A model generated the notes under the pieces. That model was not told where the DNA came from and searched no databases. It saw only the letters and a program-made list of their open reading frames with translations. DNA of 64,000 bases from Halorussus halobius (lineage in GTDB: Archaea; Halobacteriota; Halobacteria; Halobacteriales; Haladaptataceae), in assembly GCF_004765805.1 (NCBI RefSeq), contig NZ_ML219773.1, forward strand, positions 310,001 to 374,000. Reading direction: 5' to 3'. Shown in pieces: positions 52,869-61,775 of the stretch. A program made the translations under genes and the position numbers. Numbering within the stretch: position 1 is the stretch's first letter; each line of letters opens with the position of its first letter.

Positions 52869-54173
52869 ATGACGACTCTGCGAATCGCCGGTGGCGAGGT
52901 GCTCCATCCCGACGCATCGGTCGAGACGGGCGACGTGCTGGTGGACGCCGACGAGGGCGAGATTCTGGCGGTCGGCGACCCTGAGGAGGTGCCCGAGGGC
53001 GACCAGCGACTCGACGCCGAGGGCGGGCTGGTGATGCCCGGCCTCGTCAACGCTCACACCCACGTCGCGATGACGCTCCTTCGGGGGTACGCCGACGACA
53101 AGGAACTCGACGCGTGGCTACGGGAGGACATCTGGCCCGTCGAGGGCGAACTGACGCCCGAGGACGTGCGTGCCGGGGCCGAACTCGGGCTCGTGGAGAT
53201 GATTCGCTCCGGGACCACCGGTTTCGGGGACATGTACTTCCACGTCCCCGAAACCGCCGACGCGGTTGCACGGGCCGGCCTGCGCGCCCGCCTCGGCCAC
53301 GGCGTCGTCACGGTCGACAAGGACGGGGCGGTCGCCCGCGAGGACCTCGAAACCAGCCTCGACGTCGCCCGCGAGTACGACGGTGTGGCCGACGGTCGCA
53401 TTCGGACCGCGTTCATGCCCCACAGCCTCACCACGGTCGGTGCGGAGTATCTCCGCGAGTACGTCCCCGAGGCTCGCGAGCAGGGGACGCCCGTCCACTA
53501 CCACGCAAACGAGACGACCGACGAGGTCGACCCCATCGTCGACGAGGAGGGACAGCGTCCTCTCGAGTACGCCCGCGACCTCGACCTGACCCGTGCGGGC
53601 GACTTCGTGGCCCACGGCGTCCACGTCGACGACGCCGAAATCGACCTGCTGGCCGAGACCGGCACTGCCGTAATCCACTGCCCGGCCTCGAACATGAAGC
53701 TCGCCAGCGGGATGGCTCCGGTCCAGCGGCTCCTCGACGCGGGCGTGACGGTCGGGCTCGGCACCGACGGCGCGGCCTCGAACAACGATCTGGACCTGTT
53801 CGACGAGATGCGCGACGCCGCCATGGTGGGGAAACTCGCGGCCGACGACGCCAGCGCGGTCCCGGCCGAGGCAGTCGTCAGGATGGCGACGGAGGGAAGC
53901 GCCGACGCACTCGGATTCGACAGCGGCCGCATCGAGGCGGGCGCGAACGCCGACCTCGCGGTCGTGGACCTCGACGCTGCCCACCTCACGCCCCGCCACG
54001 ACCTCGTGAGCCACCTCGCGTACGCGGTTCGCGGGTCGGACGTGCGCCACACCGTCTGTGACGGCGCGGTGCTGATGCGCGACCGCGAGGTGCTGACCCT
54101 CGACGAGGCGGCGATTCGGGCTCGCGCCCAGGAACGCGCTCGGGCCGTGGTCGAACGCACCGAGAAACAGTAA
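52869..54173 (+). CDS. amidohydrolase: 5-methylthioadenosine/S-adenosylhomocysteine deaminase type
   Basis: The 434-residue protein has the amidohydrolase metal ligands HTH (His63, His65), PVHYHANETTDEVD, a further His in DFVAHGVHVDD, and GTDGAASNNDLDLFDEMR with the catalytic Asp. The order and the MDLLRGYADDKELDAWL-type segment near 70-85 match MTA/SAH (or 5'-deoxyadenosine) deaminases. It removes the amino group from adenosine-type nucleosides. The ATG at 52869 is preferred over a longer frame beginning at 52839. Confidence 0.9.
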   Translation: MTTLRIAGGEVLHPDASVETGDVLVDADEGEILAVGDPEEVPEGDQRLDAEGGLVMPGLVNAHTHVAMTLLRGYADDKELDAWLREDIWPVEGELTPEDVRAGAELGLVEMIRSGTTGFGDMYFHVPETADAVARAGLRARLGHGVVTVDKDGAVAREDLETSLDVAREYDGVADGRIRTAFMPHSLTTVGAEYLREYVPEAREQGTPVHYHANETTDEVDPIVDEEGQRPLEYARDLDLTRAGDFVAHGVHVDDAEIDLLAETGTAVIHCPASNMKLASGMAPVQRLLDAGVTVGLGTDGAASNNDLDLFDEMRDAAMVGKLAADDASAVPAEAVVRMATEGSADALGFDSGRIEAGANADLAVVDLDAAHLTPRHDLVSHLAYAVRGSDVRHTVCDGAVLMRDREVLTLDEAAIRARAQERARAVVERTEKQ

Positions 54174-54305
54174 CGTAGCGGTCAGGAAACGGCTCGTTGA
54201 AGCCGACCGATAAACGACGAGGAACGTTTTTGAACCGTTTCGAGCGGGCTGAGATCGTCTCTGGGTCCGCGTGAACCCCGCGAACGGAATGGACGGGAAT
54301 CCGGA

Positions 54306-54311
54306 TTTAAT
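54306..54311 (+). promoter_or_regulatory. TATA-like box of the acidic secreted protein
   Basis: TTTAAT in GGATTTAATCG lies 27-32 bases before the ATG at 54338. Confidence 0.5.
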
Positions 54312-54337
54312 CGCCCGTTTCCCGTAGGTCCGAGCAC

Positions 54338-55099
54338 ATGACATCGAAGCAATCGCTGTTCGCCGTGTCGCTCGTGGGCTTCGTGCTCGCGTCGGGCGTC
54401 GCGGTCGCCGGCGTCGCGTCGGGTACTACCAATACGGTCGGCAACGACCTCGGCGTCGCGGTCGAGAACGTCGGCAACGACGGAGCGACGGTGACCGTAA
54501 CCAGGAACGGGTCGGCAGTCGCCAACGCCTCGGTGACCGTGGAGGCGGCTGTCGACGGGTCGTACGCGGGCACGGGCGAGTACGAGACCGGCGCGAACGG
54601 GACCGTCTCGCTGCCCGACCCCGACGAGGACGTGACCGTCGAGGTCATCGCCGCGACCGGGAACGCGACCGGCTCGACGACCACCACGCTCACCGCCGGC
54701 GACTCCGACGACGCGGCCGGAGCGTTCGGCCAGCGCGTCTCGTCGTTCGTCCACGAGATACTGGGCGCTGGCGACGACGGCGGTCCGCTCGGGCACCTGG
54801 TCTCGGAGTTCGCGACCGAGAACAACCCCGGTAACGCCTCCGAGAAGAAGCCTGACCACGCGGGCGGCCCCGGCGCGGCGAACGAAACCGGGGACGGCAA
54901 CGAGACCGGCGCGGACGACGAGCGCGGCCCGCCCGACCACGCCGGCCCCGACGGCGACGATGCCGGCGAGAGCGGGGACAGCGACGACGCTGACGACGGA
55001 GAAGAGAGCGACGAGGACGACGACGGAGAGGCCAGCGACGACGAGGATGGCGGGTCGCGGGGACCGCCCGACCACGCCGGCAACGGACAGGGCAACTGA
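54338..55099 (+). CDS. secreted acidic protein with repeated PDHAG motif
   Basis: The 253-residue protein has a Sec signal (QSLFAVSLVGFVLASGVAVAG), a beta-rich domain (about 40-125; VTRNGSAVANASVTVEAAVDG) with NxS/T glycosylation sites, a helical segment (RVSSFVHEILGAG) and a low-complexity Asp/Glu/Gly tail. The motif PDHAG occurs three times (KPDHAG, RGPPDHAGPDG, RGPPDHAGNG), the last at the C-terminus. I do not recognise a family. The tail could be a surface-anchoring or calcium-binding stretch (inference). Confidence 0.75.
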   Translation: MTSKQSLFAVSLVGFVLASGVAVAGVASGTTNTVGNDLGVAVENVGNDGATVTVTRNGSAVANASVTVEAAVDGSYAGTGEYETGANGTVSLPDPDEDVTVEVIAATGNATGSTTTTLTAGDSDDAAGAFGQRVSSFVHEILGAGDDGGPLGHLVSEFATENNPGNASEKKPDHAGGPGAANETGDGNETGADDERGPPDHAGPDGDDAGESGDSDDADDGEESDEDDDGEASDDEDGGSRGPPDHAGNGQGN

Positions 55100-55153
55100 G
55101 CCGCCTCGGCGACGCCGTGTCTCCCGCTCGCCGTGCGGAAACGCGACGATAGC

Positions 55154-55711
55154 TCACCGCAGATACCGCATCTCTATCTCGGGAAGTCGCTTGCGGACCG
55201 CGACGTACACGACCGACACACCGAGTGCGACGACCGTGGCCGTCCGGACCCACCCGTCGAACAGGACGAGTCCCGGCACCGAGAGCACGGCCGCCAGCAG
55301 CAGGTCCTCGGGCGCGCCGTCGTAGCGAATCCAGCGCCGGGGTCGGACCCACCGTCCGGCGGGGTGAACGTACACGCCCCGCTCGTCGGTCGCCTCCCAC
55401 GGCCGGAGTTCGAGCCCCCCGCCCAGCGCGTCGGTGACGCAGTGGAGCGTCGCCGACAGCAGGAAGAACGCGGCCGCGACCGTCGCGGTGCCGGGCGCGA
55501 CCAGCGCAGCGACTCCGGCCGCGAGCGCGGCGGCGGCGTAGTACGCCGGGAAGTGGAGCGTCCGGCGGTGCTGGCCGCCGAGCAGGTCGAGGTCGGGGAA
55601 CGTGCCGCCGACGACGGCCGCACCCGCCGCCATCGGTGCGAACTCCGGCGCGAGAATCGCGAGCGGGGACGCGAGCGCGATTCCCATCACGGCGTGGGTC
55701 GTGTTCATCAT
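55154..55711 (-). CDS. YdjM/DUF457-type membrane metal-dependent hydrolase
   Basis: The 185-residue protein starts MMNTTHAVMGIALASPLAILAPEF and has GGTFPDLDLLGGQHRRTLHFPAYY and LSATLHCVTDALGGGLELRPW, the His/Asp motifs of the LexA-regulated YdjM/DUF457 family. It has about four helices. A GGAGG sits 12 bases before the start at 55711. Substrate unknown. It is next to cofH on the same strand (74 bases). Confidence 0.85.
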   Translation of the reverse strand: MMNTTHAVMGIALASPLAILAPEFAPMAAGAAVVGGTFPDLDLLGGQHRRTLHFPAYYAAAALAAGVAALVAPGTATVAAAFFLLSATLHCVTDALGGGLELRPWEATDERGVYVHPAGRWVRPRRWIRYDGAPEDLLLAAVLSVPGLVLFDGWVRTATVVALGVSVVYVAVRKRLPEIEMRYLR

Positions 55712-55785
55712 CGTCGGGTCGCCTCCGCGCTCGTCCTCGCGGTCGATCCGGTCCGTCCCCGGGTCGGTCTGGAGTCGAACATCGG

Positions 55786-57183
55786 TCAGTCGTCGGCCGG
55801 CGAGCGGTCGCCGGCGCTCGGTGACGCGTCGCTCGACTCGACCAGCGGCGTTCCGTCGGCGGCCGGCGCGAGTTCCGGTCCGAACGGCGGCTCCTCGGGG
55901 TCGACGACGCGGGTCTGGCGGTAGTCTGTCGAACGCTCGACCGGCGTCCGCCCGATTGCGGTTATCATCTCGACGTACTCCGCGAAGCTCCGGGCCTCGC
56001 CGAACTCCCCGCCCGCACGCTTGGTAATCTCCTCGCTCAGGATGGTGCCCATGAAGTCGTTCGCGCCACACGACAGCATCTTGAGCCCCTGCTCGTCGCC
56101 GTACTTGACCCACGACGACTGGACGTTCTCGACGTTGTCGAGGAAGAGCCGACCGACCGCTATCATGAGTTCGTCCTCGTGGACGGTCGCGCCGGCCTCG
56201 ACCATCCCGCGCTCGTGGAGGGGCGTGCTCGGGTGGACGAAGGAGAGGGGCACGAACTCCGTGATGGCTCCGGTCCGGTCCTGTAGGTCCCGGAGTCGCT
56301 TCAGGTGGAGCGCGCGGTGGGCCTCGTTGTCGACGTGGCCGTACATGATGGTGGCGGTCGCGTCGAGGCCGACCGACGTGGCGGCCTCCATCGCTTCGAC
56401 CCACTCGTCGGTGCCGATCTTGCCGGGGCAGATGACCGACCGGACCTCGTCGACCAGAATCTCGGCGGCGGTGCCGGGCACGCTGTCGAGCCCCGCGTCC
56501 TTCAGCCGGCCGTACACCTCCTCGTAGGACCAGTCGGTGCCTCGGCGCGCGTGGTAGGCCTCCTCGGGCGTCATCGAGTGGAGGTGGACGCCCTCGACGC
56601 TCATCGCCTCCATCTGGTCGACGTAGGTGCCCGGGTCGGTGACGTAGGCGTCGGCCGACTTGTAGTTGAGGTCGCCCCGGTCGCTCGATTCGAGGATTTC
56701 GAGGTGCTCGTCGTCGAGCGCGAACGCCGGGTGGAGCCCGCTGACCGACGTGACCTCGTAGATGCCGGTCTCGCGCGCCGACGCGACGATATCGCGGGAC
56801 TCCTCGGGCGTCTTGGTGAACCCGCCGTGGTCCGCGCCGCGTTCTTCCTCGAAGTTCTCGGCGGTGTCCTTGAAGTTGCAGAACAGACACCCCGTGTTGC
56901 ACGCGGTGGTGACGTTGTTGTTGAGGTTGGCGACGAACGTGACCTCGTCGCCGACGACCTCGGCTCGTCGGCGGTCGGCGGCCTCGAGCACGCGCTCTTT
57001 GCGAGCGAGGTCGATGCCTTCCCGGTCGGTGCCCGTGGCCAGCAGCTCGATCGCGTCGTCGACGGTCAGTCGCTCGCCGTCGCGGGCCTTCGCCAGCGCG
57101 TTCTCGAACGACTGGTCGGTGTCCGGGACGTGCTCGAACTCGAACTCGTCCCTCGGGACGTTCGTCCGTACCGCGTCTTCCAT
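55786..57183 (-). CDS. cofH: 7,8-didemethyl-8-hydroxy-5-deazariboflavin synthase subunit CofH
   Basis: The 465-residue radical SAM protein has CNTGCLFC (Cys95, Cys99, Cys102) for the 4Fe-4S cluster, and [25 protein letters not shown] and [13 protein letters not shown] of CofH/MqnC-type enzymes. With CofG it builds the deazaflavin ring of coenzyme F420. The start at 57183 follows a TATA-like box by 26-31 bases. No cofG is seen in this window. The C-terminal tail of about 35 residues is acidic and probably disordered. Confidence 0.93.
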   Translation of the reverse strand: MEDAVRTNVPRDEFEFEHVPDTDQSFENALAKARDGERLTVDDAIELLATGTDREGIDLARKERVLEAADRRRAEVVGDEVTFVANLNNNVTTACNTGCLFCNFKDTAENFEEERGADHGGFTKTPEESRDIVASARETGIYEVTSVSGLHPAFALDDEHLEILESSDRGDLNYKSADAYVTDPGTYVDQMEAMSVEGVHLHSMTPEEAYHARRGTDWSYEEVYGRLKDAGLDSVPGTAAEILVDEVRSVICPGKIGTDEWVEAMEAATSVGLDATATIMYGHVDNEAHRALHLKRLRDLQDRTGAITEFVPLSFVHPSTPLHERGMVEAGATVHEDELMIAVGRLFLDNVENVQSSWVKYGDEQGLKMLSCGANDFMGTILSEEITKRAGGEFGEARSFAEYVEMITAIGRTPVERSTDYRQTRVVDPEEPPFGPELAPAADGTPLVESSDASPSAGDRSPADD

Positions 57184-57208
57184 CGCTCGAATCGACGGGT
57201 GGCAGCCG

Positions 57209-57214
57209 TAAAAA
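57209..57214 (-). promoter_or_regulatory. TATA-like box of cofH
   Basis: On the minus strand TTTTTA in GGTTTTTACGG lies 26-31 bases before the ATG at 57183, consistent with a leaderless transcript. Confidence 0.55.
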
Positions 57215-57376
57215 CCGCCGGGTTACGGCAGACTCCGGTTGGTGTCGGTCGTCGACCGCGCGGTGGCGGCTCGACGCCGATACGTTGGCCGAACGTGCAC
57301 ATTCGACCGCACGGGTCCACGGGCAGTACGCACGGGAATGGAAACGCCTTAGTCCGGCCGCGGACTCCCCTCGCAC

Positions 57377-57433
57377 ATGACCGACAAGCGGGTGCGGCCC
57401 AGAGCCGCCACCGCACGGAGGCGGTCGCAGTGA
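57377..57433 (+). CDS. possible 18-residue leader ORF ahead of purC
   Basis: ATG at 57377 begins a short frame ([18 protein letters not shown]) that stops at 57433, overlapping the GTG start of purC by four bases. The peptide is basic, so a functional protein is unlikely. Its stop/start overlap would couple translation into purC. Confidence 0.35.
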   Translation: MTDKRVRPRAATARRRSQ

Positions 57434-58455
57434 CCAGCGTGAAGGAGTTTCGGGTCGAATCCGAGCCCACCACCGACGCGCTCGGGGTCGGAGCGTTTTC
57501 CTTTACCGACGACTATTCGGTGTTCGACTGGGGGAAGATGCCCGACGAGATTCCGGACAAGGGCGCGAGCCTCTGCTCGATGGGGGCGTACAACTTCGAA
57601 CGACTGGAGGCCGAGGGCGTGCCGACCCACTACCGGGGCGTCGTCGACCCCGACTCGGGCGAGGTCGTCGACTTCGACGCGGTCGACGCCCCGCCGACCG
57701 AGATGGCCATCGACCTGACGCAGGTGCCCGAGTTGCCACGCGACGGCCGGGACTACGACTACGACGCCTACTTCGCCGACGCCGGCGACAACTACCTCGT
57801 CCCGCTGGAGGTCGTCTTCCGCAACAGCGTGCCCCCGGGGTCGAGCCTCCGGGCGCGGACCGACCCCGCCGACCACGGGCTGGACTTCCCCGAGTGGCCC
57901 GAGGGCGTGGTCCAACTCGAAGAGCCAATCGTGGAGTTCTCGACCAAGTACGAGGAGAGCGACCGCTACCTCTCGCGGACGACGGCGGACCGCATCGCTG
58001 GCAAGGCCGACGTCGGGGAACTGGCCGACCTCGCCCGCGCGGTCAACCGCGTCGTCACCGAACGCGGGGCCGAGGTGGGGCTGACCCACGAGGACGGCAA
58101 GATAGAGTGCCTCTACGTCGAGGGCGACCTCCGCGTGGCCGACGTGGCCGGCACCTTCGACGAGAGCCGCTTTAGCTACCACGGCCAGCAGGTCAGCAAG
58201 GAGTTCCTCCGCCAGTACCACAAGGCCACCCAGCCCGAGTGGGTCGAGGCGGTCGGCGACGCCAAGGCCGAGGCGAAGGCCCGCCACCGCGCCGACTGGA
58301 CGGCGCTGTGTGACGCCGAGCCGGAACCGCTCGCCGCCGACGTTATCGCCGCCGCGCGGGACCTCTACGCCGCCGGCACCAACGCCTACGTCGGCCGCGA
58401 CCTGTTCGACGCGCCCGACCTCGACGACGCGGTGGCGGCGGTGCGGGACCTCTGA
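57430..58455 (+). CDS. purC: phosphoribosylaminoimidazole-succinocarboxamide synthase
   Basis: The 341-residue protein starts at GTG 57430. It has the SAICAR synthetase features [49 protein letters not shown] and ... [36 protein letters not shown] with [16 protein letters not shown]. The long archaeal form has the C-terminal extension seen here. It makes SAICAR from CAIR and aspartate in purine synthesis. purU, purS and purQ follow within 3 kb. Confidence 0.92.
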   Translation: MTSVKEFRVESEPTTDALGVGAFSFTDDYSVFDWGKMPDEIPDKGASLCSMGAYNFERLEAEGVPTHYRGVVDPDSGEVVDFDAVDAPPTEMAIDLTQVPELPRDGRDYDYDAYFADAGDNYLVPLEVVFRNSVPPGSSLRARTDPADHGLDFPEWPEGVVQLEEPIVEFSTKYEESDRYLSRTTADRIAGKADVGELADLARAVNRVVTERGAEVGLTHEDGKIECLYVEGDLRVADVAGTFDESRFSYHGQQVSKEFLRQYHKATQPEWVEAVGDAKAEAKARHRADWTALCDAEPEPLAADVIAAARDLYAAGTNAYVGRDLFDAPDLDDAVAAVRDL

Positions 58456-58599
58456 GCCGGCAATCTTGGGGAAGCCGTCGTCGCGCGTCTCGAATTCGCT
58501 GCCGCTCGCAGCCGAAATCGAACGGGCCACGCTGGCGCGCGCTGGCGTGACCCGCCAGTGGTCACGCCGACGCGCGCGAGGGAGGGGCGCGCTCGTGCG

Positions 58600-58780
58600 C
58601 CCCGAGGCTGGGGCGGGATGAGGCTCGCCGTCGCGGTGCGGTGTTGTTGCGGTCGCGGTGCGGTGTTGTTGCGGTCGCGGTGCGGTGTTGTTGCGGTCGC
58701 GGTGCGGTGTTGTTGCGGTCGCGGTGCGGTGTTGTTGCGGTCGCGGTGCGGGTGCTCATTGGCCCCGGCAGTAGCTAGCT
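58600..58780 (+). repeat. dispersed repeat, copy A (ends AGCTAGCT)
   Basis: The stretch shares with 61622-61739 (same strand) and 61776-61905 (opposite strand) the order CGAGGCTGGGGCGG, TCGCGGTGCGG, then CTCAT...GGCAGTAGCTAGCT. All three are intergenic. Copy A alone is expanded by the tandem array at 58630-58751. Confidence 0.75.
58630..58751 (+). repeat. 22-bp tandem repeat, about 5.5 copies
   Basis: Perfect units start at 58630, 58652, 58674, 58696 and 58718, with a partial sixth from 58740. Each unit begins GTCGCGGTGCGG and ends TGTTGTTGCG. A 22-base period excludes selection for a reading frame. It is likely a slippage-prone minisatellite that may vary between strains. Confidence 0.9.
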
Positions 58781-58934
58781 ATCTCGAACTGTGGGTCACG
58801 GAGACTCGGAAGGGCGACCGAGAGCGCGACGCTACCTCCGCTTGAGCCGAGGCGTCCCCCGCGACCGCGCGGTCCCGTTCCCCCGCCACGACCGCACCGC
58901 ACTTCACCACGGTCCAACTCGCTCCCGCGTCGCC

Positions 58935-59933
58935 TTACTCCCCGGGCGTCGGTTCGGGCAGGCCCTCGTCGGTCGGCCGGTTCGGCGTCTCGCGGTCGAG
59001 CGCCTCGGGCATCCCGAGCTGGTAGCCGCCCGCGTCCTCGCGGAGCTCCGTCCGGCCGCGATGGACCGTCACCGCGTCGTCGAGGTGGAGCCGGACCGCC
59101 TCCAGCAACACGTCGGCCTCGAGGGGCTGGCCCCGCGCTTTGAGGTCCGCGACGCTGGGCTCGCGGGAGCCGGCCCCGCCGGTCGCCGAGTCCCCGTCGG
59201 CGCTCCCGTGGGGGACGTTGAACGCGCGCTGGGCGAGGATGGGTCCCTGGTCGAGGTCGGTCGTGACGTAGTGGGCGGTCACGCCCGCGATGCGGACGCC
59301 CGCCTCCTTGGCCTGCCGGTAGGCCTTCGCGCCGGGGAACGCCGGCAGCAGGCTCGGGTGGACGTTGATGATGCGGCCCTCGTACCGGAAGACGACGTTC
59401 GGTCCGAGGATGCGCATGTAGCGGGCCAGCACCACGAGGTCGACGTCGTACTCCCCGAGCAGGTCCAGCAGTTCGTCCTCGTCGGGAGTGCCGCCCTCGT
59501 CGCCGACGTCGTGGAACGGAATCCCGTACTCCTCGGCGACCGGTGCGAGGTCGGGGTGGTTGCCGATCACGACCGAGAGTTCGGCGTCGAGCGTCCCGTT
59601 CTCGCGGGCCTCGCAGAGCCGTTCGAGACAGTGGGACTCCTTGGTGACCAGCACCGCGATGCGGCGGGTCTCGCGGTCGGCCGGGAACCGGACCCGCACG
59701 TCCACCCCGAGGTCGTCGCCGAGTCGCTGGAGGTCCGCCCGAAGCGCGTCCTCGGTGGTCTCCATTCCGGCCGTGTCGACGTGCATCGTCATCCGGAACA
59801 GTCCGTCCTGGACCGCCTGGTCGATGTCCTCGATGTTGATGCCGCGCTCGAACAGCAGCGACGTCACTCCGGCCACCAGTCCGGTGTCGTCGTCGCCGAC
59901 GACCGCGATCTCGGTCAGCTCGCGCTGGCTCAT
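58935..59933 (-). CDS. purU: formyltetrahydrofolate deformylase
   Basis: The 332-residue protein starts MSQRELTEIAVVGDDDTGLVAGVTSLLFERGINIEDI, an ACT domain, then the formyltransferase fold with LVVLARYMRILGP, INVHPSLLPAFPGAKAYRQA (catalytic Asn-His) and AGVTAHYVTTDLDQGPIL. It splits 10-formyl-THF to formate and THF; the formate can feed purine formylation. A TATA-like TTTTTAAG lies about 50 bases upstream on the minus strand. A disordered insert (about 235-260) and tail are visible. Confidence 0.9.
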   Translation of the reverse strand: MSQRELTEIAVVGDDDTGLVAGVTSLLFERGINIEDIDQAVQDGLFRMTMHVDTAGMETTEDALRADLQRLGDDLGVDVRVRFPADRETRRIAVLVTKESHCLERLCEARENGTLDAELSVVIGNHPDLAPVAEEYGIPFHDVGDEGGTPDEDELLDLLGEYDVDLVVLARYMRILGPNVVFRYEGRIINVHPSLLPAFPGAKAYRQAKEAGVRIAGVTAHYVTTDLDQGPILAQRAFNVPHGSADGDSATGGAGSREPSVADLKARGQPLEADVLLEAVRLHLDDAVTVHRGRTELREDAGGYQLGMPEALDRETPNRPTDEGLPEPTPGE

Positions 59934-60056
59934 CGCACCACCTGCTCGACGGACATAGTTGGGTGGCGTACGACGACGGGACTTAAAAAGAGCTGTTTCG
60001 ACGCAACACTCTCCGTATATCCACGTTCATGCCGGGAACCCGGATTCCGAAAGGGC

Positions 60057-60062
60057 TTTTGA
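60057..60062 (+). promoter_or_regulatory. TATA-like box of purSQ
   Basis: TTTTGA in GGGCTTTTGAGC lies 24-29 bases before the purS ATG at 60086. Confidence 0.5.
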
Positions 60063-60085
60063 GCACGGTCGACCACACCGACACG

Positions 60086-60337
60086 ATGACTGGCTACACC
60101 GCCACGGTCACCGTCCGGCTCAAGCAGGGCGTCCTCGACCCCGAGGCCGAGACCACCCAGCGGGCCTTAGAGCGTCTCGGCTTCGAGCTGGAGTCGCTCC
60201 GGTCGGCCGACCGGTTCGAGGTCGACCTCGACGCCGAGTCGGCCGACTCGGCCGCCGACCGCGCCGAGGAGATGGCCGAGCGCCTGCTGGCCAACCCGAC
60301 CATCCACGACTACGAGGTCGCGGTCGAACAGCGATGA
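60086..60337 (+). CDS. purS: phosphoribosylformylglycinamidine synthase subunit PurS
   Basis: The 83-residue protein starts at the ATG at 60086 (MTGYTATVTVRLKQGVLDPEAETTQRALERLGF) and ends AEEMAERLLANPTIHDYEVAVEQR, the complete PurS. It is a small structural subunit joining PurL and PurQ. It overlaps purQ by ATGA, so the two are co-translated. Confidence 0.96.
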   Translation: MTGYTATVTVRLKQGVLDPEAETTQRALERLGFELESLRSADRFEVDLDAESADSAADRAEEMAERLLANPTIHDYEVAVEQR

Positions 60338-61011
60338 CGGTCGCGATACTCCGATTCGGCGGGAGCAACTGCGACCGGGACGCCGAGCAGGCGCTCGACC
60401 ACCTCGACGTCGACGCCCGCGTCGTCTGGCACGACGACGGTCTGCCCGACGACTGCACGGGCGTCGTCCTCCCCGGGGGCTTCTCGTACGGCGACTACCT
60501 CCGGGCGGGAGCCATCGCCGCCAACAGCCCCATCGTCGACGAGGTTCGAGCGGCCGTCGAGGAGGGGACGCCGGTACTGGGCGTCTGCAACGGCGCACAG
60601 ATCGGCTCGGAGTCGGGGCTGACCCCCGGCGCGTTCACCACCAACGCCTCGGCGCGCTTCCAGTGTGAACACGTCCACGTCCGGGTCGAGAACGCGGACA
60701 CGCCGTGGACTCGCGCCTACGAGGAGGGCGAGGTGCTGGAGCTCCCCATCGCGCACGGCGAGGGCCGATTCGAGATCGCGGGCGACCGGATGGCCGCGCT
60801 GAACGACGCGGACCGCGTGCTGTTCCGGTACTGCGAGCCGGACGGGGCGGTCACCGACGAGGCAAATCCCAACGGCTCGACCGAGAACGTCGCGGGCGTC
60901 GCCGGCGAGCGCGACCACGTCGCCGTGCTGATGCCCCACCCCGAGCGCGCCAGCCTCCCCGACGTCGGTCCCACTGACGGTCAGGGAATCCTGCGCGGGT
61001 TCGAGAACTGA
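60334..61011 (+). CDS. purQ: phosphoribosylformylglycinamidine synthase subunit PurQ (glutaminase)
   Basis: The 225-residue class I glutaminase has the nucleophile Cys85 in GVCNGAQIGSESGL, the HGEGRFE loop, and MPHPERAS with the catalytic His and Glu. It supplies ammonia from glutamine to PurL for FGAM synthesis. PurL is not in the window. It directly follows purS by overlap. Confidence 0.96.
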   Translation: MTVAILRFGGSNCDRDAEQALDHLDVDARVVWHDDGLPDDCTGVVLPGGFSYGDYLRAGAIAANSPIVDEVRAAVEEGTPVLGVCNGAQIGSESGLTPGAFTTNASARFQCEHVHVRVENADTPWTRAYEEGEVLELPIAHGEGRFEIAGDRMAALNDADRVLFRYCEPDGAVTDEANPNGSTENVAGVAGERDHVAVLMPHPERASLPDVGPTDGQGILRGFEN

Positions 61012-61020
61012 GTCGTACGA

Positions 61021-61140
61021 CTACGCCTTCGAGCGCCGCCCCGACGCCACGAGCAACAGCCAGACCAGTCCGACCAGCGCGACCCATAGCAGTACGAGTA
61101 CCGCCGACCACGCCGAGATGGGTCCGACCGGGACGGTCAT
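61021..61140 (-). CDS. 39-residue single-helix membrane protein
   Basis: From the ATG at 61140 the frame gives MTVPVGPISAWSAVLVLLW... ending GRRSKA: a short N-terminus, one 22-residue helix and a basic tail, ideal for a small membrane protein with positive-inside orientation. It converges on purQ with 9 bases between and is followed upstream by another small gene on the same strand. Function unknown; too short for family recognition. Confidence 0.65.
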   Translation of the reverse strand: MTVPVGPISAWSAVLVLLWVALVGLVWLLLVASGRRSKA

Positions 61141-61186
61141 GGTGGGTCCTCGGCGGCTCCGACTGCCGTGACTCTCCCGGCCGCCG

Positions 61187-61312
61187 TCATCGCTCTATCG
61201 AGACCGGCGCGTCGGTCGCTATCCACTGGTCGTCGGTCTCGGCGCTGTTGCGTATCTCTATCCAGCCGTTCGAGCAGAATATCGTCTCGTAGTCGCTCCG
61301 TCCTTCGGCCAT
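61187..61312 (-). CDS. 41-residue small protein of unknown function
   Basis: From the ATG at 61312 the frame gives MAEGRSDYETIFCSNGWIEI... ending SIER. The composition (acidic, with paired W/I strands) suggests a compact beta hairpin fold of a conserved haloarchaeal type; I recall similar tiny proteins (C-S-N-G-W-I-E-I-R-N core). It lies 46 bases upstream of the 39-residue gene, probably co-transcribed. Confidence 0.65.
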   Translation of the reverse strand: MAEGRSDYETIFCSNGWIEIRNSAETDDQWIATDAPVSIER

Positions 61313-61513
61313 ACTGTCCGACACGCCGGATGGGCGCTGCGGCGTTCCCCCGTCGCCACAGGCCGCCGTCGACGTGCCCCCCGAGCGAATCGCTCGGCGG
61401 GTATCGACTTTGTTATCCGGTGGATAGCGGGCGGTAGGTCGTGCTTAGCCGCTCGCAATGGGCGTTGAAGTCGGGGACGGCGACGGGTGCGCTCGGCACG
61501 GCGGAAACTGCTC

Positions 61514-61621
61514 CGCGCTCGCCCGCACTCTCGGTTCGCTTCCGACTGCATTCCGGAATCCTCCCTTCGCGCTCGGCTGCACTCCCGGTTTGCCCTCGAC
61601 TGCACTCCGATTTGCTCGCTG
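61514..61621 (+). repeat. degenerate ~54-bp direct repeat (two units of two sub-units)
   Basis: Units beginning CGCGCTCG at 61514 and 61568 are 54 bases apart, each with two sub-units around GCACTC/CTGCA(T/C)TCC (about 27 bases). Similarity is clear but imperfect, so the duplication is old. Confidence 0.55.
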
Positions 61622-61739
61622 GCGCGTGCGGGCGAGGTCCTCGTGACCGCGCCATCCCGCGCGAGGAGGCTGGGCCGGCGTGAAGGTCCCGCCGTGCGGT
61701 CGCGGTGCGGGTACTCATCGGTCGAGGCAGCAGCTAGCT
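61622..61739 (+). repeat. dispersed repeat, copy C (ends AGCTAGCT)
   Basis: The copy runs GAGGCTGGGCCGG ... TCGCGGTGCGGGTACTCAT ... GGCAGCAGCTAGCT, the AGCTAGCT end at 61732-61739. It faces copy B with 36 bases between their ends. Confidence 0.7.
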
Positions 61740-61775
61740 CGGAGACGCTCGGAACGCGGGAGAACGACGCGAGAA

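Larger units (their letters stand above)
58456..58934. other. 479-base intergenic region holding a dispersed repeat
   Basis: No gene is supported. It carries copy A of a dispersed repeat with an internal 22-bp tandem array (listed separately), then GC-rich sequence before the purU stop. Confidence 0.6.

Noticed and set aside
58630..58751. Possible CRISPR array
   Set aside because: The 22-bp units are contiguous without spacers, and no cas gene is present in the window.
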